DNA from: Branchiostoma floridae
Taxonomy: Eukaryota; Chordata; Leptocardii; Amphioxiformes; Branchiostomatidae
Assembly: GCF_000003815.2 (NCBI RefSeq)
Contig: NC_049981.1
Coordinates: 12,915,304 to 12,979,303 of the forward strand
DNA: 64,000 bases
Reading direction: 5' to 3'
The notes beneath the pieces were generated by a model. It was given only the letters and a program-made list of their open reading frames with translations, was not told the origin of the DNA and searched no databases. The position numbers and the translations under genes were made by a program. How positions within the stretch are numbered: the stretch's first letter is position 1; every line of letters starts with the position of its first letter. This document shows positions 10,501-22,194 of this stretch, in pieces.

Positions 10501-13500
10501 ATGGCGGTACATACTAGTACGACGACGTTGCTGATGCTATCCCTGATGTGCATTGAGGGGATATCTGCTCAAACAAGCTCCACAGTTGGTAAGTACGGTA
10601 TACCAAGCTTGGCAAACCGTTTTTTTTTTTGTTTTTTTTTGTGTGTGTGGTTGGGCTGGCTGACTTTATATCTAAAGGATCTGGGTTAGAATCCCTAGCA
10701 GGCCCAAAAGTTGTGTCCTTGGGAAAGGCACTTTATACTCAGTATACCTACAGTATGACATAACTCGACTCGGGTGGAAATGAGTACCAAGCTTCGAATT
10801 CGTTGGAAAACGTTTTCAAAATGGAGCTCCCTGTTTGGGCCACACCTAGATCACGTTAAAATCACACCACACTTGTGGTATAAGAGTAGATCCCAGTGTG
10901 ACTGGATAAAAAATTTCAGTTTGGTCTTACACCACTTGTACTTACTGTGCAAAACTAGTGTGCAGCATTACACTTAAAGGTGGTTTTCTGATTGTGCGAA
11001 TCAAACAATATTGAAGTTTGAACCAGTTGCAGACACACTAAGTTAGTGTGCTAAACTGGTGGGGACTTTACGTATCAGCATCCTAGATCTTTAAATGTTG
11101 ATGTCTTCCATTGAGTGTGCAATTATCATTGTCTTCCAATGACCCCTGAATGTTCTTTTCAATAGCCGTTGGTTGCTCAAAGGCTTATACGCGTAGGACA
11201 TGTTTAGATGGAGCCTTACTTTGTATAAGACGTTTATTACCCTCCAAGATGAGTGTTACTCATGTTAGCATCGATATCGATACCCTGTTCAGTGATGTAT
11301 GTAACATTACTGGAGTACCCATGAAAATAAAATATATGTTCAATAGGAAAAAGGACATTCTGAAAGCCATGCCAATACTATCTGTCACAAGAGATGATTT
11401 ACATACATCGTTACATAGTAAACGTAAAGAGGTATTCCAGACCGACCCTTTAGGTACGAAACGCAAATACTCCATTGCTTTTAACATATAGCCAACCGGT
11501 AGGCTACGGCGCCATTGATGTAAAATATAACACTTTAACATCCACAGTAAACATCGTAAATGTAGAAGATCAAAGGATGTTGAGTTTTTACTTTGTCAGC
11601 CAACGCACAAACACAAAATATAAATCGTACTAACATGTAAACGTATAACCTACAAATTTCTCAGCTATATCAAATAGCCACAGAACTCTGCTAAACTTCT
11701 CTATATAGCGTCACATTTTTGCCTCTAATCTTTCTTCCTTTTTAACGGTTTATAAGCCAGAATTAGTCTCGTAATATTTTCATTCGTGTAACACAAAATG
11801 CTTATCCCCCACCTTAGCTTGTGTTGCTGAAAGTAAGGGCTAGTAGGTTTGGATCATGAGAATCGTTCATTTCACATCATTGTGAACGCTTGTTTTAATA
11901 GACGTACCCAATGTGGTTAGTGGCGTTGGTCGCTAAACGATAATTCAATGGTCTCTGTCCTGATAAAAAAAGAGATCCTGGGGAGTATATATGAATTATA
12001 TGTTTTATGCAGTGTAAAGCCAGCTGTATGTGTCAGAATTCACACTGAATAGTCCAATGATGTCCTGTTAAATGTCGTACTTGAACAAACAGAATCACAT
12101 ATCAATGGTCCTTAAGATAGACGTTTACACCTTACACATACAACAAAAGTGCTATGTCATAAACTAGTAGATCGTTTAGTTATATTACGTCTCACGATAC
12201 TTCTTGACCGGTCAGACATTTGTTTTAAAGCTTGGTGATATGTTTTACTAATGAAGGTGAAATCTCCTTCGTGGTACCAAGATGTTGTTTATGGAATTAG
12301 GAAATGTTTTCTTAGATTCCGTGATGTTACATCAACTTCCAACTCAATGTAAGTGTCGAACATGCCATAGGGTATTGAAAAGTGATGAAAGTGTGACGTC
12401 AAATCATTTCATGTGCGATTTTTTTCAGTATCAATATGGTACTGCCAGGTACTACTGGCGATTGATCTCACGATGATCTCACACTCCTTCAGTTGTCACT
12501 GTTGAGAGCCTCTTAGTGTAACACTAGGTTTTCCTCTTATTCACATCGCTATACTGTTCAATCACCAGTCTCAATGTCCATCTACAGCAAGTTTCTTTCC
12601 ATGGACTACCAAATGGCAAACATTCCCTCCGGAATACAACATGCAAGCGGTCAAAAACAATGTTCACCGGTAACTCCTGTATGATTATTTTCACTACCTA
12701 TCAACTTAGTCCAATTTGTCTAGAAGTAGTCAAATGGCATTACTTTGAACAAATCCGATTTAAAAGCGAAATAGTATTTTGAGCACAACTATATAGCAGA
12801 AACGACCGTTTAGAAGTATCTACAAGTAACATTTCTGGTCACAAGACTGTTGGATGTTTGTACGACAATTCCACGACTGTCTCGAGAACACCCTCAAGGT
12901 CGTAGACCTATCGTGCGATGGTTGTGACCGGCCCTAAACTGTCACCTCACAGGTGATGACATGTTAACTGACCTGTTAAGTCAATATGTCCGGCACGTAA
13001 GAGCTGCATATGATTTAGGTAGACATAGCTGACTTGACTTGTAAGGTTATAGTTGGCGTAACGTGTCAAGATGTATATAGGGCGGAGCAATAAACAGCGT
13101 TTGTGTATGAACATGTCGGCGCTATTACGTCAGCTCAACAGGGCGTGTGATGATGATTGATGTTGTCTTTTGTCGTCATCCTCCATTGACAGATACAAAC
13201 TATGTTTCTTTACTGCATACATATGTACTAACGAATTCATGTTTCCAAGTTTTTATAAAATCTTTTATTATAAAACATACCTGTTCTAACGTCGATGCAT
13301 GTCAGACATCCAGGCAATAAGATACGCCCAAAATCAGTTACTCAGGCAAGTAGATATGATTTTGGAAACAGTCAGACATTTCATATAGTACTAGTATTCA
13401 CTATCTATTGTCAGTGACAATGAAGAGATCTAGAAGAAACTATTTTTTATTACCTAACTATGAATGCAAGAGAGCTGAAGACAATTTTGGATGTCCAATA

Positions 13501-15503
13501 GGAAACAAGGTAGGACAAAGACAACACAACTAGGGACACTCGTTTAATCTCCAATCCACCAACATATTAGACCGAGAACCCCGATGATTCGAAAGGGGAG
13601 AGTTAGCTTTAGAGATTTTATATATGAGAGAATATGCAATTCCACGCACCCTCAAAAGAAAATGGGGCCTGCGCGCAGCTGTTTCGGCAAGGGACGACCT
13701 ATGTCGCTACCGTCTCAGTGCATCGCTGGCTACCGCAAGGATTATCTTTAAGTTTGGCGTTTTGCAGAATGTTTGTAAGAATTGTTCTATGATTATTGTG
13801 TTTCTGAACAGGTGTGAGTAGTGCCGTTACCATGGCTACCACTCCAGGTGTCAATCAACCCACTAGCTCAGACACACCCAGTTCAGCTTTCCCCAGCACT
13901 GCCGATGCCATGACGTCACAGATGCTCAGCACTGCCGATCCCATGACGTCACCCATCCTCAGCACTGCCGATCCCATGACGTCACCCATCCCCAGCACTG
14001 CCGATGCCATGACGTCAGACATGCCCAGCACTGACAATCCCGTGACGTCAGACATGCCCAGCACTGTCGATACCATGACGTCACGCATCCCCAGTACTGT
14101 AGGTCTTGACACTACAACAGTGAACACAGGAGCATCTGGAACCGTTCATGTTACCTCAGTAACCATGACTACAGGCGCCATGGAAACGACCACAAGTCTG
14201 GAGGTCAAAGGTGCCGATATACCAAGTCATTTTGTAATATATTTTCTTTAAATCTAAGTGCTCATTTCAATATTGATGTGGTGTACTAGATGACGATGCG
14301 AGGCCTGAAACGTGAATGACTCATTTATGCCTGTTTTTTTTTCAATGGTAGTAATATCAATGTTGATATTGGTTAACAGTTACTTGATTGGCTTTGACGG
14401 TGCTTTTTATTGTACACAGCAAACACCACTGCAGCTCAAGATGTGATAGACCCAGAGACGTTGGCCAACCAGCAAATAGGTGCCTTGCTTCTATTTTATA
14501 ACTAACGTCCAGAATTAGGTTCAGTATCAAACTTCTGAATAGCAATTAACCCGTTGATGTGATTGAGTCCCATTTGTTATGTAGTACCAGGTGCTTTCAG
14601 CATTATGTGTAATACTTTGTACCTTGCTATAGAATAAACAGTAGACTTATATTTGTCTGTTGAAATGCAGGAACCATCATGGCGCTGAGCCTGGCTATTC
14701 CTCTGAACTCCCTCACCGCTATCACACTGGCTGTGTTCATTGTAGGCAAGAGGTGAGGGCTTTTATTGCTGTTTATTTTATTTCCTGTGCTTTTTTTGTT
14801 CGTTGCGCCAACTTTGAGCACAGCACGAAAACTGATATTTTAGCACACTTAAACCTAACGTAAAGGATACTTAAATGCACTCTTGTGTTGAGGTACCCTT
14901 ATTCTTACACACTAGTGAAGGCTACAGACAAAGGAGTCACAGCTTTCCTAGACGTTCAGACATTACAATGGCGTATAATATTCATCACCTGAATCTTATA
15001 GCACGTACAGTAGCGCAAAAGTGTAGATTCAACTTACCATGTGAAGAAATTACCAGAATATTGACTAAGAAAACGTCTTCTCTTAGTTTTTATAGTCTCT
15101 ACCATCCTGACTACGCTGGCTGTTAGAGGAAGAATAGTTTACCTAGTTTTGCTACCAGAGGAGCTGACCGGCCGCGCAGCCAATTTCCCGATTTTTTGCC
15201 GAATCTCACACTATCCCGTACCCCCGTAGGACGGCCTGGTGGAGGCTATAGTTTTCATACCGTTATATTGCTAGACACTAGGTTGATTCTCCTATTACTT
15301 TTTTTACCCACTTTAGGAGAAAGCGCTTGGCCAAGGGAGATGATCAGGCCAAACTGGAGAGTGAGGAGATGAAACTGGAGGCTGAGGATGAGAAGATCGG
15401 CGGGGGTGTGGACAACAGAGGCTTCGCTGTACAGGAGAAAAACGGCAAGGCTCACATGACCGGAAACGGTGATCTGTCCGATATGGAAAGCACCAAGCTT
15501 TGA
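10501..15503 (+). CDS. Mucin-like type I membrane protein, 271 aa
   Basis: Five exons: 10501-10588, 13812-14210, 14420-14479, 14671-14752 and 15317-15503. All borders are GT-AG, phases agree, and the sum is 816 nt. Exon 1 encodes a signal peptide (LLMLSLMCIEGISA then QTSS). Exon 2 encodes a Ser/Thr/Pro-rich ectodomain with six or seven 11-residue repeats of the PSTADPMTSPI type, expected to be heavily O-glycosylated. Exon 4 gives the membrane segment (LNSLTAITLAVFIVG), and the last exon a basic then acidic cytoplasmic tail (RKRLAKGDD, KLESEEMKLEAED) of about 65 residues ending STKL. No globular domain is visible, so it is a sialomucin-like surface protein and its ligand cannot be named. Intron 1 (3.2 kb) holds no recognised gene. 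Confidence 0.8.
10660..10800 (+). mobile_element. SINE remnant
   Basis: GGGTTAGAATCCC resembles a tRNA B box and is followed by GTCCTTGGGAAAGGCACTTT, a block shared in diverged form with the minus-strand element at 19395-19605. It sits in intron 1 of the mucin-like gene. Confidence 0.45.
10801..13800. other. Intron 1 of the mucin-like gene, no nested gene recognised
   Basis: Open frames such as 11150-11491 (plus) and 11260-11541 (minus) overlap each other on opposite strands and show no domain, so they are treated as chance. No repeat array stands out. Confidence 0.5.
13892..14100 (+). repeat. 33-bp coding minisatellite (11-residue mucin repeat)
   Basis: Units of 33 bp encode PSTADPMTSPI-like peptides. 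Each of six consecutive units contains the palindrome TGACGTCA, starting at 13911, 13944, 13977, 14010, 14043 and 14076, exactly 33 bp apart. The repeat length is a multiple of three, so copy-number change keeps the reading frame. Confidence 0.9.
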
Positions 15504-17660
15504 GACAAGATTCCTTTCATTGGTATTCTAAAGTTTTCCAGTTTGTAACTTCATTAAACGTTGGCAATTATCGAAAGCAAAATTGACTGATATTTTGAAA
15601 TGGGAGAGGTTCTTTCAAAATGAAACTGAATACTTGTTACCAAATCTGGCATATTTGATTCATTTGCCAATGAACAATTTTTTGGGATTTCTCTACTTAG
15701 TTTAATTCTTCACTGTGAGATATTTCTATAAGTTTCATCTACACCTTAGGCCAGCTCAGTCATATAGGCCACACGGACTCAATTTTGTGGATGACATATG
15801 ATAAATATTTGACATGTGAGTGATATGATAAACGATATATTCCTATTGGTACTCTCTCTTGGTTATAGACATGGCCGTATGCCCTTGGTACATCTTGGTC
15901 TGGTGTCCAAATGTCTGTCATGCAAGCATATCAACAGTAGTTCACTCCTAGGTGAAAGGTTAGGGTTGCCATAGAAAGACGGATAAAGCTTCCAAGCAGA
16001 TGTTGACTTCAGAGCTAGGTGAAATCGTACTATTTTGGTAATATCCAGAATGTCATCCACTAAATCAAGTCTAAGAATTATTTTCTGTCGTAATGATGTT
16101 GCAATGATGAATGTGGAGTGAACGATTTAAAGGCACTTTGATGGATCGAGAACGTGTATGATCACAGAATAAAGGTAATGCAAAAAGTTGATGTGATAGG
16201 AGAGAACATTTTATTGTATTCCTTTCACCTTCCAACAGTGCAAAAAGTGTTGACGGTATTGACAGAAATTATCTGTTTTTGAAGCAAAATGACGAGTCAC
16301 GGTGATGCTTTATATATCGGCAACTGACAACTGAATACAGTGAATGTGAGTGCAATGCAATATCTCATTATTATGATTTATCCATATGTGAATTCGGCTT
16401 TCAGCTTGTAGATGCTGGTCTTTCTCAAATAACGCTAATTGTATTTCATATAAAACACATTGGTGTATGTTATGGTGTACTGGTTTAATTTTGTTCAATG
16501 AGTTGTTCATTTTTAATACAGGGATGTCGAAAATGTTGTTCAATTGTTGTTGTAATAAACCACAGGTAAAACCACCTGAGCTGTTTCAGAAGTCATTAAT
16601 CGGTTGAACAACAGTCTATATCGAGTTATATCAACATATGTCATTTTTGGAATACTGCATTGTATGCCTGGTAGGACAACATCTCATTGTCTTGTAACCA
16701 GCTGGTCACGATAGTAACCTTGTGTCTTAAACAGGGAAATTATCATACAATATTGATAATAAATTTAGTTAGTAAAGACAACAGCTTCTGTTATTTGTTT
16801 CACATGTCGTTTCTGTCATCAATAGAATCCAACGAAGTATGAACGATGCCAGGAATCGAAATTTGAATAATTTAAATTCAACAATGCTTTTACTTTCGGC
16901 GTCAACAATTAAGGTCTGATATCCCATATGCATGTTGTTTTGCGAAACGTGTTAGCATTGACCCTGAATAGTCGCGTCATTGCCAAATCAGCCTCGAAAG
17001 TTCAAACCCCTTTGTGAGCCTTTCACGATTTCCCTATTCCCGAAAAGAGTGAAATTTGGCAATTTGACGGTCTCCATTGCCACGTTTCTCGATATGGCCG
17101 GGAACGGTACTGCAGATTAGGCTGTGATAGGGTTTATCGTTCTAATGTCTAAAAAATTGAAAATACACCAGGCATTAGGTGTAGAGCCAAGGAACACTTT
17201 CCATATAGGCCCAGACATCCTCACCTACATGTAGAATGGCCTGTATGACTTATAAAAACACCAGTTGACAAAAAAAGACCAATGTTCAGTGCCCGGGGAG
17301 CGGAGCCAATGTAGCAAGAATTGAAGCGCCACCTACATTCATGTGCAATCGTTTTTTGCACGTCACGTAATTGTAGTTTAAGCAAAACGTTATATGTGGA
17401 TGTTATAGGCCCTACCTGGCGATTTTTTAAACCTTCGACTTCCTTAGTCTACCCTCCCCTCTCCCTCATACAGTTAGCCAGACACGAATGTAGTATGTTC
17501 GTCATAGTTTATTACTGACTCAGTACAGGTTTGTCATCATTGTGTGACTTACACAGTACCACAACCAAATTATCCTTTCAGAGATAACGTTACCAAGCAT
17601 ACCAGACATTAACATAGTGCCCAGACCGTTGTTTCATTATCAGATTAATACATAATGTTT
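15504..17660. other. No recognisable gene
   Basis: This starts with the 3' UTR of the mucin-like gene and continues as A/T-rich intergenic DNA. No exon-like open frame with splice borders or protein similarity was seen on either strand. Confidence 0.5.
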
Positions 17661-17672
17661 CCAGTAAAAGTT

Positions 17673-17678
17673 TTTAAT
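17673..17678 (-). other. Polyadenylation signal (ATTAAA) of the first peptide gene
   Basis: Minus-strand ATTAAA about 115 bp beyond the stop codon of the gene at 17794-18039; position and spacing are reasonable. Confidence 0.4.
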
Positions 17679-17793
17679 ACTTATAATTTCGTTTGTTGTA
17701 AGAGTTCTTAGGTAAAACTAAATGGTGTCCACTGAGTAGTTATATTTGGCGACGCCTCAGGGGCGGGGCCATCTCATGACGTGGTTGCCCAGG

Positions 17794-18039
17794 TTACCAG
17801 CCCTGTGTGCGGAAAGGGTCGTCATCCCTCTTCACGTTGGTGGGAAGGTCAAGGTCCTGCGCGGCGACCTTGCGAAGGAAGATGGCCATTTCCTTCAGAA
17901 GGTGCACGGCTTCGGATTGGATGGTGGTCACGTGACCGGCCTCGTTCTGGCCTTCAGCTGCGGGTACTGGATCCGCCATGCTGGCCCCAGCCAGGCACAT
18001 CGCCGCCACAGTCAGCAGTAGGTACATCTTCATGGCCAT
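17794..18039 (-). CDS. Small secreted protein, candidate peptide precursor A (81 aa)
   Basis: The coding exon starts at the ATG at 18039, five bases after a minus-strand acceptor (CTACCTACAG, exon from 18044), and ends at 17794. The product begins with a signal peptide (MYLLLTVAAMCLAGASMA), followed by a short acidic linker, an amphipathic helical stretch (SEAVHLLKEMAIFLRKVAAQ) and a C-terminus with a Lys-Arg pair releasing DDDPFRTQGW. A non-coding first exon is suggested at 19653 to about 19720, with donor GTAAGT and a TATA box at 19748-19753. The gene at 21913-22194 has the same organisation and a related C-terminus. A secreted peptide hormone or defence peptide is possible, but no known family was recognised. 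ATG codons at positions 3 and 5 are alternative starts. Confidence 0.7.
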   Translation of the reverse strand: MAMKMYLLLTVAAMCLAGASMADPVPAAEGQNEAGHVTTIQSEAVHLLKEMAIFLRKVAAQDLDLPTNVKRDDDPFRTQGW

Positions 18040-18648
18040 TGTAGCTGTAGGTAGAAAATCAGTTGTCACAAAAAGGAAAAAAAATATATTCACACCCTCC
18101 CTTCAATTCTTTATAAGTTTAGTCCGTATCGATATTAGGTGCCCTGTGCTAAACACTTATGCAGCCTGTGCTAATGTATCCCAGACACCCCCTCCATGAT
18201 CCATTTATCTGATTTTTCCAGCATGCATGACAAAAAGATTCTTAAAAGGTGGTAGTATGAATCTTTGGGGGAATTCGTTACAAATGTTATGAAGTTTTGT
18301 ATCGAGAAAAGATTTAACGTACAGGAAGTCCTATAAGATCAGTGCGTTTTATGAACGAGAGTGGAAGTTCCAAAACCCACTGAGTTTTACCCCCCAATCT
18401 AAAGCCATACTGGTAATGTAAAGGTCATTGACACTAATTTCTTTTGATATTCCGGAGAAAAGAGGGCGAAATGAGATAATTAGAAAGGAAGAGGGAAAAA
18501 TAGTCACGGTTAAAATATGCAACCTCTTTGTTCATCGCCGGACTTCAACATGACGATGATTTCATGTTTTCTATAGTGCTGAAATCAACCACTCGTGGTT
18601 CGTTCGTTTCTATAAGATCACGGGCAAGATATTATAGGGTAGTCTGAT

Positions 18649-18675
18649 TACTAGCGCCCCCTGTTGGCGCTAGTA
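18649..18675. repeat. Palindrome with CTCF-like core
   Basis: TACTAGCGCC and GGCGCTAGTA form perfect 10-bp arms around a 7-base spacer CCCTGTT. The internal GCGCCCCCTGTTGGC (18654-18668) differs at one base from the reverse complement of the common CTCF core motif. Lies in the intron of peptide gene A. Confidence 0.5.
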
Positions 18676-19394
18676 TGAGTAGCACAAACTTCCTCTGTAC
18701 ATTTCATATACATCTTCTCCGTGCTTCATTAAAGAAACGAGCCTACTATGAATCGTGGCTCAAACAAAGAAAAATATGTCAGTGAAAAAAAACATATGCA
18801 TCTGTTTCCTATATGCTGTATCAAGTTTCTATCGGCTTATGAAAAATTTTATATAGTTTCCTTTTGCAGTTCAAAGATATCATATAGACTGTCACATACT
18901 ATGGGAGACGTTTGATTTCTTTGCCGCAGAAAATGATACCAATGTGATAAAGTAAAAACACAAGCGCCAACGTCAGGAAAGAAAAACAGTAGAAGTGAAT
19001 ATGGCTGGTAACATTGCAGTGCCGTTTGCGGTAGCTTTTATAAGGCCGTATAGGAGCAGTGGGCTGTTAGCTACTGTCTCTACACTACCAAAATATTTTT
19101 TCTTGTTTATCTTGTTTTTCTTCCTCACAGATAATCTATCTCCCAGGAAAAAATTATTCTGTCCCCAAGAAATCTTAGAAAAACTTGCTTGTCCATTTTT
19201 GTTTGAATTTTTGAGACATTTTTGAGATTAATATTCTTACACCAAGAATACTTCTCTTACATCAAGAGCACAAAACTATTGTATCGCTTATTTAAGAGTT
19301 ATAAAAAAAGCAAGAATTTCTAGAATTTTTTCTTGCATCATAAGAAAAAACAAGAAAAATTTGCTTAAAGTTTCAGAAAATTTCACGATGTTGG

Positions 19395-19605
19395 AAGGCA
19401 GAGCCCATCCTTCTACTTCCACTGCCTCTTACCTCCACAACTGAAGTCAGCACAAAATGGGCAGAGTGAGGAAAGTCAAGTGCTTTTCCCTAGAATATTG
19501 CCTTCTTGCTAGGACACTACGTCTACCAGGGAATCGAACCCTTGATCTTTCGATCTCGAAGCTGCTAGCCTAAACACTCGGTCATTCGACGCCTTAAACA
19601 AGGCG
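19395..19605 (-). mobile_element. tRNA-derived SINE
   Basis: On the minus strand a tRNA-like head (TGACCGAGTGTTTAGGCTAG, then GGGTTCGATTCCC as a strong B box) is followed by a body with AAAGCACTTGACTTTCCTCA. It sits in the intron of peptide gene A. The head does not fold into a normal tRNA in what I can read, so a SINE is preferred to a tRNA gene. Confidence 0.65.
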
Positions 19606-19652
19606 CCTCATGCAAGGAAGGTAGGAAAAAGACAACAAAAGGGAAGACTTAC

Positions 19653-19753
19653 CAAGTTGGGAATTCTCGATCTGTTCTCTTACGTTTAGAAGCTTCTCGC
19701 TGTTCTTGCTGTTCAGGTCTGGTGAATCTGACATCCGACAAGCCGAATTTATA
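19653..19753 (-). promoter_or_regulatory. Promoter and non-coding first exon of peptide gene A
   Basis: Minus-strand TATAAA (plus TTTATA, 19748-19753) lies about 30 bp before a probable start near 19720. The resulting exon has no ATG-initiated frame leading into the CDS and ends at 19653 with the donor GTAAGTC. The acceptor is immediately before the coding ATG. Confidence 0.55.
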
Positions 19754-19759
19754 CATCTC

Positions 19760-21780
19760 ACCAACAAAAAACACTCCTACGCGACCGTAAAATTCTGCAA
19801 AACCTTCTCTTTCACCAATTTAGCAAATTACTCGTACCTTTGTGATGTGTTTGAGAAAACATAAACCGTGAGAAATGCGCGTGTTTACAGATTATTGGCT
19901 GATCGGGCTGACCAAACACGGCAAATTCGACCTTTTCATCGGTACCCGTCCATTAGCCAGCGGCCGGAAATGTCGTGTTTGTGCGGGTGTGCAGGTTCCC
20001 ACGTGTACGGTACGGCACAAGGAGGACCATTATATTAAAATCTCGTTGCCCATTGAAACCCTTTCAGACCCACGTGTAATTGTAATGGTTCTTCTGTTTT
20101 TACAGGTTATTTACCGCACACCAGGCTTTCTTGGCATCAGTAAAAGCCAACGTAAAGTATTGCGATAAGAGCAAATCTGCCTTTCGGGGGAATTTAAAGC
20201 CTTAGTCCCGTGTATGCAGAAGCTAGCATCAGCTGGCAAACATCTACACGTGAAATAACCCAGCACACTTATTGATAGATGTAAAGGTGACCGAGTGTGC
20301 CTGAGCAAATTGGTTCTTGTGTGTATTAAGGGCTTATATCTTTCTTTCACCAAATTATCATGGAAGCTAAACTTTCTTCCAACACAAAGGCAATTTGATC
20401 CATGTATACCTTTGTGTTGGAAGAAAGTTAAGCATCGTGCTATCTTTATCTCCTGCCAGCGAATGACCAATGACCAAAGGGCAGTTCAACCAGTGACTCC
20501 AAGTGAGGAAAACAATACTAGTACTGACCACAGTCATGGTCAAACAGTGGACCTTTATCTCGATCATTGACGATCCGAGTTTTGTCTTCATTTCATTTTT
20601 GTATATTGTCGGGAAATACACATCACCTGTTGGCGTTTTCGAAGAGGGGACAGCCACAACATAATATGATATAACACAACGATTAGTTGATTTAGTCATC
20701 CTTATCTTGATAATTTCAATGTGGGATGTCGCCATTTTGCACCGTGTTTCCAACTTGACAATATAAAGTTTGGCTTCAGATGATACTCTGACACTTGATA
20801 GGCCATATACTATATAGTATACACTGACTTCCCTAAAGGACACTAGAGAAGGATATTGTGTGGTCTACTCTTTTCTGGACGCAATATGACGCCATATTTG
20901 ATGGCGTAGTTGTACCCCGTGAGCATATTAAAGTTGTACAAAAACGTTCGAGTTACCAATTTCTAAAGGCTGTCCCTGCACCTACCTAGGGAGGTCAAGG
21001 ATCTCTATTGTACGTAGAATTGTTTGTTTTGTGTATTGGAAGAAAACTTATTTCAACTTATCCAACACTTTTGCCAACACATCAAAAACATAACCATTGT
21101 TACGAGGGTTAGACCTACTGTATGAAGGTGTTCATTGTGTATTATCAGGGGATACAAAATTGGGACTTTTTGTCCTAGAACAGGAGTCTTACCACTGGGT
21201 AGTGGTGCGGTCGAGAGGTCAAATGCTGCTTTGGCCAAGTTTCGCCGTTAGATTATTGGCGATATTTGTTCTTTTGGACAGCTGAGATGACGGACTTTTA
21301 TATGAGGGTATGTTTGTGTGCCAGTAACGTCAAGTTGAGTTATTAACAGTTGCTTTCTCCTCTTTTTTGTACAGGAAATCATTGTTAAGAGGCTGTATAT
21401 TGATTGACCAGCGTCTGACCCGAAGAAATGCACAGATCAGGACACCACCGGAACCGGAAATGTCGACTGTGTTGCTATAGAAACCGTGTTACTCACTACC
21501 AGAAACTTTGACCGGCTTGATCCGTGACAAATGATATATCTATCATAGCAGAGCGTTGTCCAAGAAGTGAACTACAGGATACAATTCCTACAGAACATTT
21601 TTATTTGTATAATTTTATTCAGCTGTAAGTGGCGTTGTAAAAAAATCATAATACAGAGCCACAGTGTCCACAACATTGTCTAGGCTTTATTTCATTGATA
21701 TTGATAAGGATCATCTAAATATGTTGATGAGCAAAACTGTAACCACAAAGTAAACACACCAGACGCATGTCATGTGAGTT
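19760..21780. other. Intergenic between the two peptide genes
   Basis: No supported gene. A perfect 21-bp hairpin lies at 20370-20429. A 158-codon open frame on minus (20367-20843) runs through the hairpin and has no signal peptide, domain or splice context. Confidence 0.5.
20370..20429. repeat. Perfect 21-bp stem hairpin
   Basis: Arms 20370-20390 and 20409-20429 are perfect reverse complements (AACTTTCTTCC... and ...GGAAGAAAGTT) around an 18-base loop. The 60-nt size resembles a small-RNA precursor, but perfect pairing is also typical of a small inverted-repeat element. Confidence 0.85.
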
Positions 21781-21794
21781 GCTTGTGCATATTC

Positions 21795-21800
21795 TTTAAT
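21795..21800 (-). other. Polyadenylation signal (ATTAAA) of the second peptide gene
   Basis: Minus-strand ATTAAA about 115 bp beyond the stop codon at 21913, the same spacing as in the paralogous gene. Confidence 0.45.
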
Positions 21801-21912
21801 CGTCAAGCGTTACATTTTCAATTGATATCTTCAGGTTCAAGTGCAGCGGTGGTCATCGATCGGTCAGTTTCTTGACTCTCGTCTCTATGCTAGTGGTTTC
21901 TCCGGTTGGGGA

Positions 21913-22194
21913 TTACTTTCCCCATCCTGGTCGGAAGATGACATAGGGATCTTCGGTGACTGTTCGCGCAGGGCCAGCTTCGTATCCCTCCGCCTGAGCT
22001 TCCTGGTTGACCTGCGCTGTGGCCATCCTGTCCAGCTGTTGACCAATCAGGTGCAGGGCTTGTCGTAACTGTAGTATGGCTTCTGTACCGGAAGTTGCGT
22101 CATCTGGTATGGCGGCAGCACTTGCGCAATGAAGAGCGCCAGCGAAAGCGATACACGCCAGAAGGCCGACAGTGAAGATACAGTTAGACGCCAT
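21913..22194 (-). CDS. Small secreted protein, candidate peptide precursor B (93 aa)
   Basis: The coding exon starts at the ATG at 22194, ten bases after a minus-strand acceptor (TTAACTACAG, exon from 22204), and ends with TAA at 21913. The N-terminus is a signal peptide (CIFTVGLLACIAFAGALHCA). A helical stretch (TEAILQLRQALHLIGQQLDR) follows, then an acidic spacer and the C-terminus EDPYVIFRPGWGK. A terminal Gly-Lys after Trp is the usual layout of an amidation site, so a peptide ending PGW-amide could be released; no upstream dibasic site is present, only a single Arg. The upstream exon is 23000 to about 23076 with a TATA box at 23102-23110. It resembles the gene at 17794-18039 in structure, helix and D-P-aromatic...G-W ending. 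I do not recognise the family. Confidence 0.7.
   Translation of the reverse strand: MASNCIFTVGLLACIAFAGALHCASAAAIPDDATSGTEAILQLRQALHLIGQQLDRMATAQVNQEAQAEGYEAGPARTVTEDPYVIFRPGWGK

Noticed and set aside
11150-11491. 113-codon open frame on plus in intron 1 of the mucin-like gene
   Set aside because: Overlaps an equally long antisense frame and has no recognisable feature.
19490-19600. tRNA gene on minus
   Set aside because: Good B box, but followed by a SINE body and without a proper cloverleaf.
20367-20843. 158-codon open frame on minus
   Set aside because: No domain, signal peptide or splice context; runs through the hairpin at 20370-20429, and codon use looks random.
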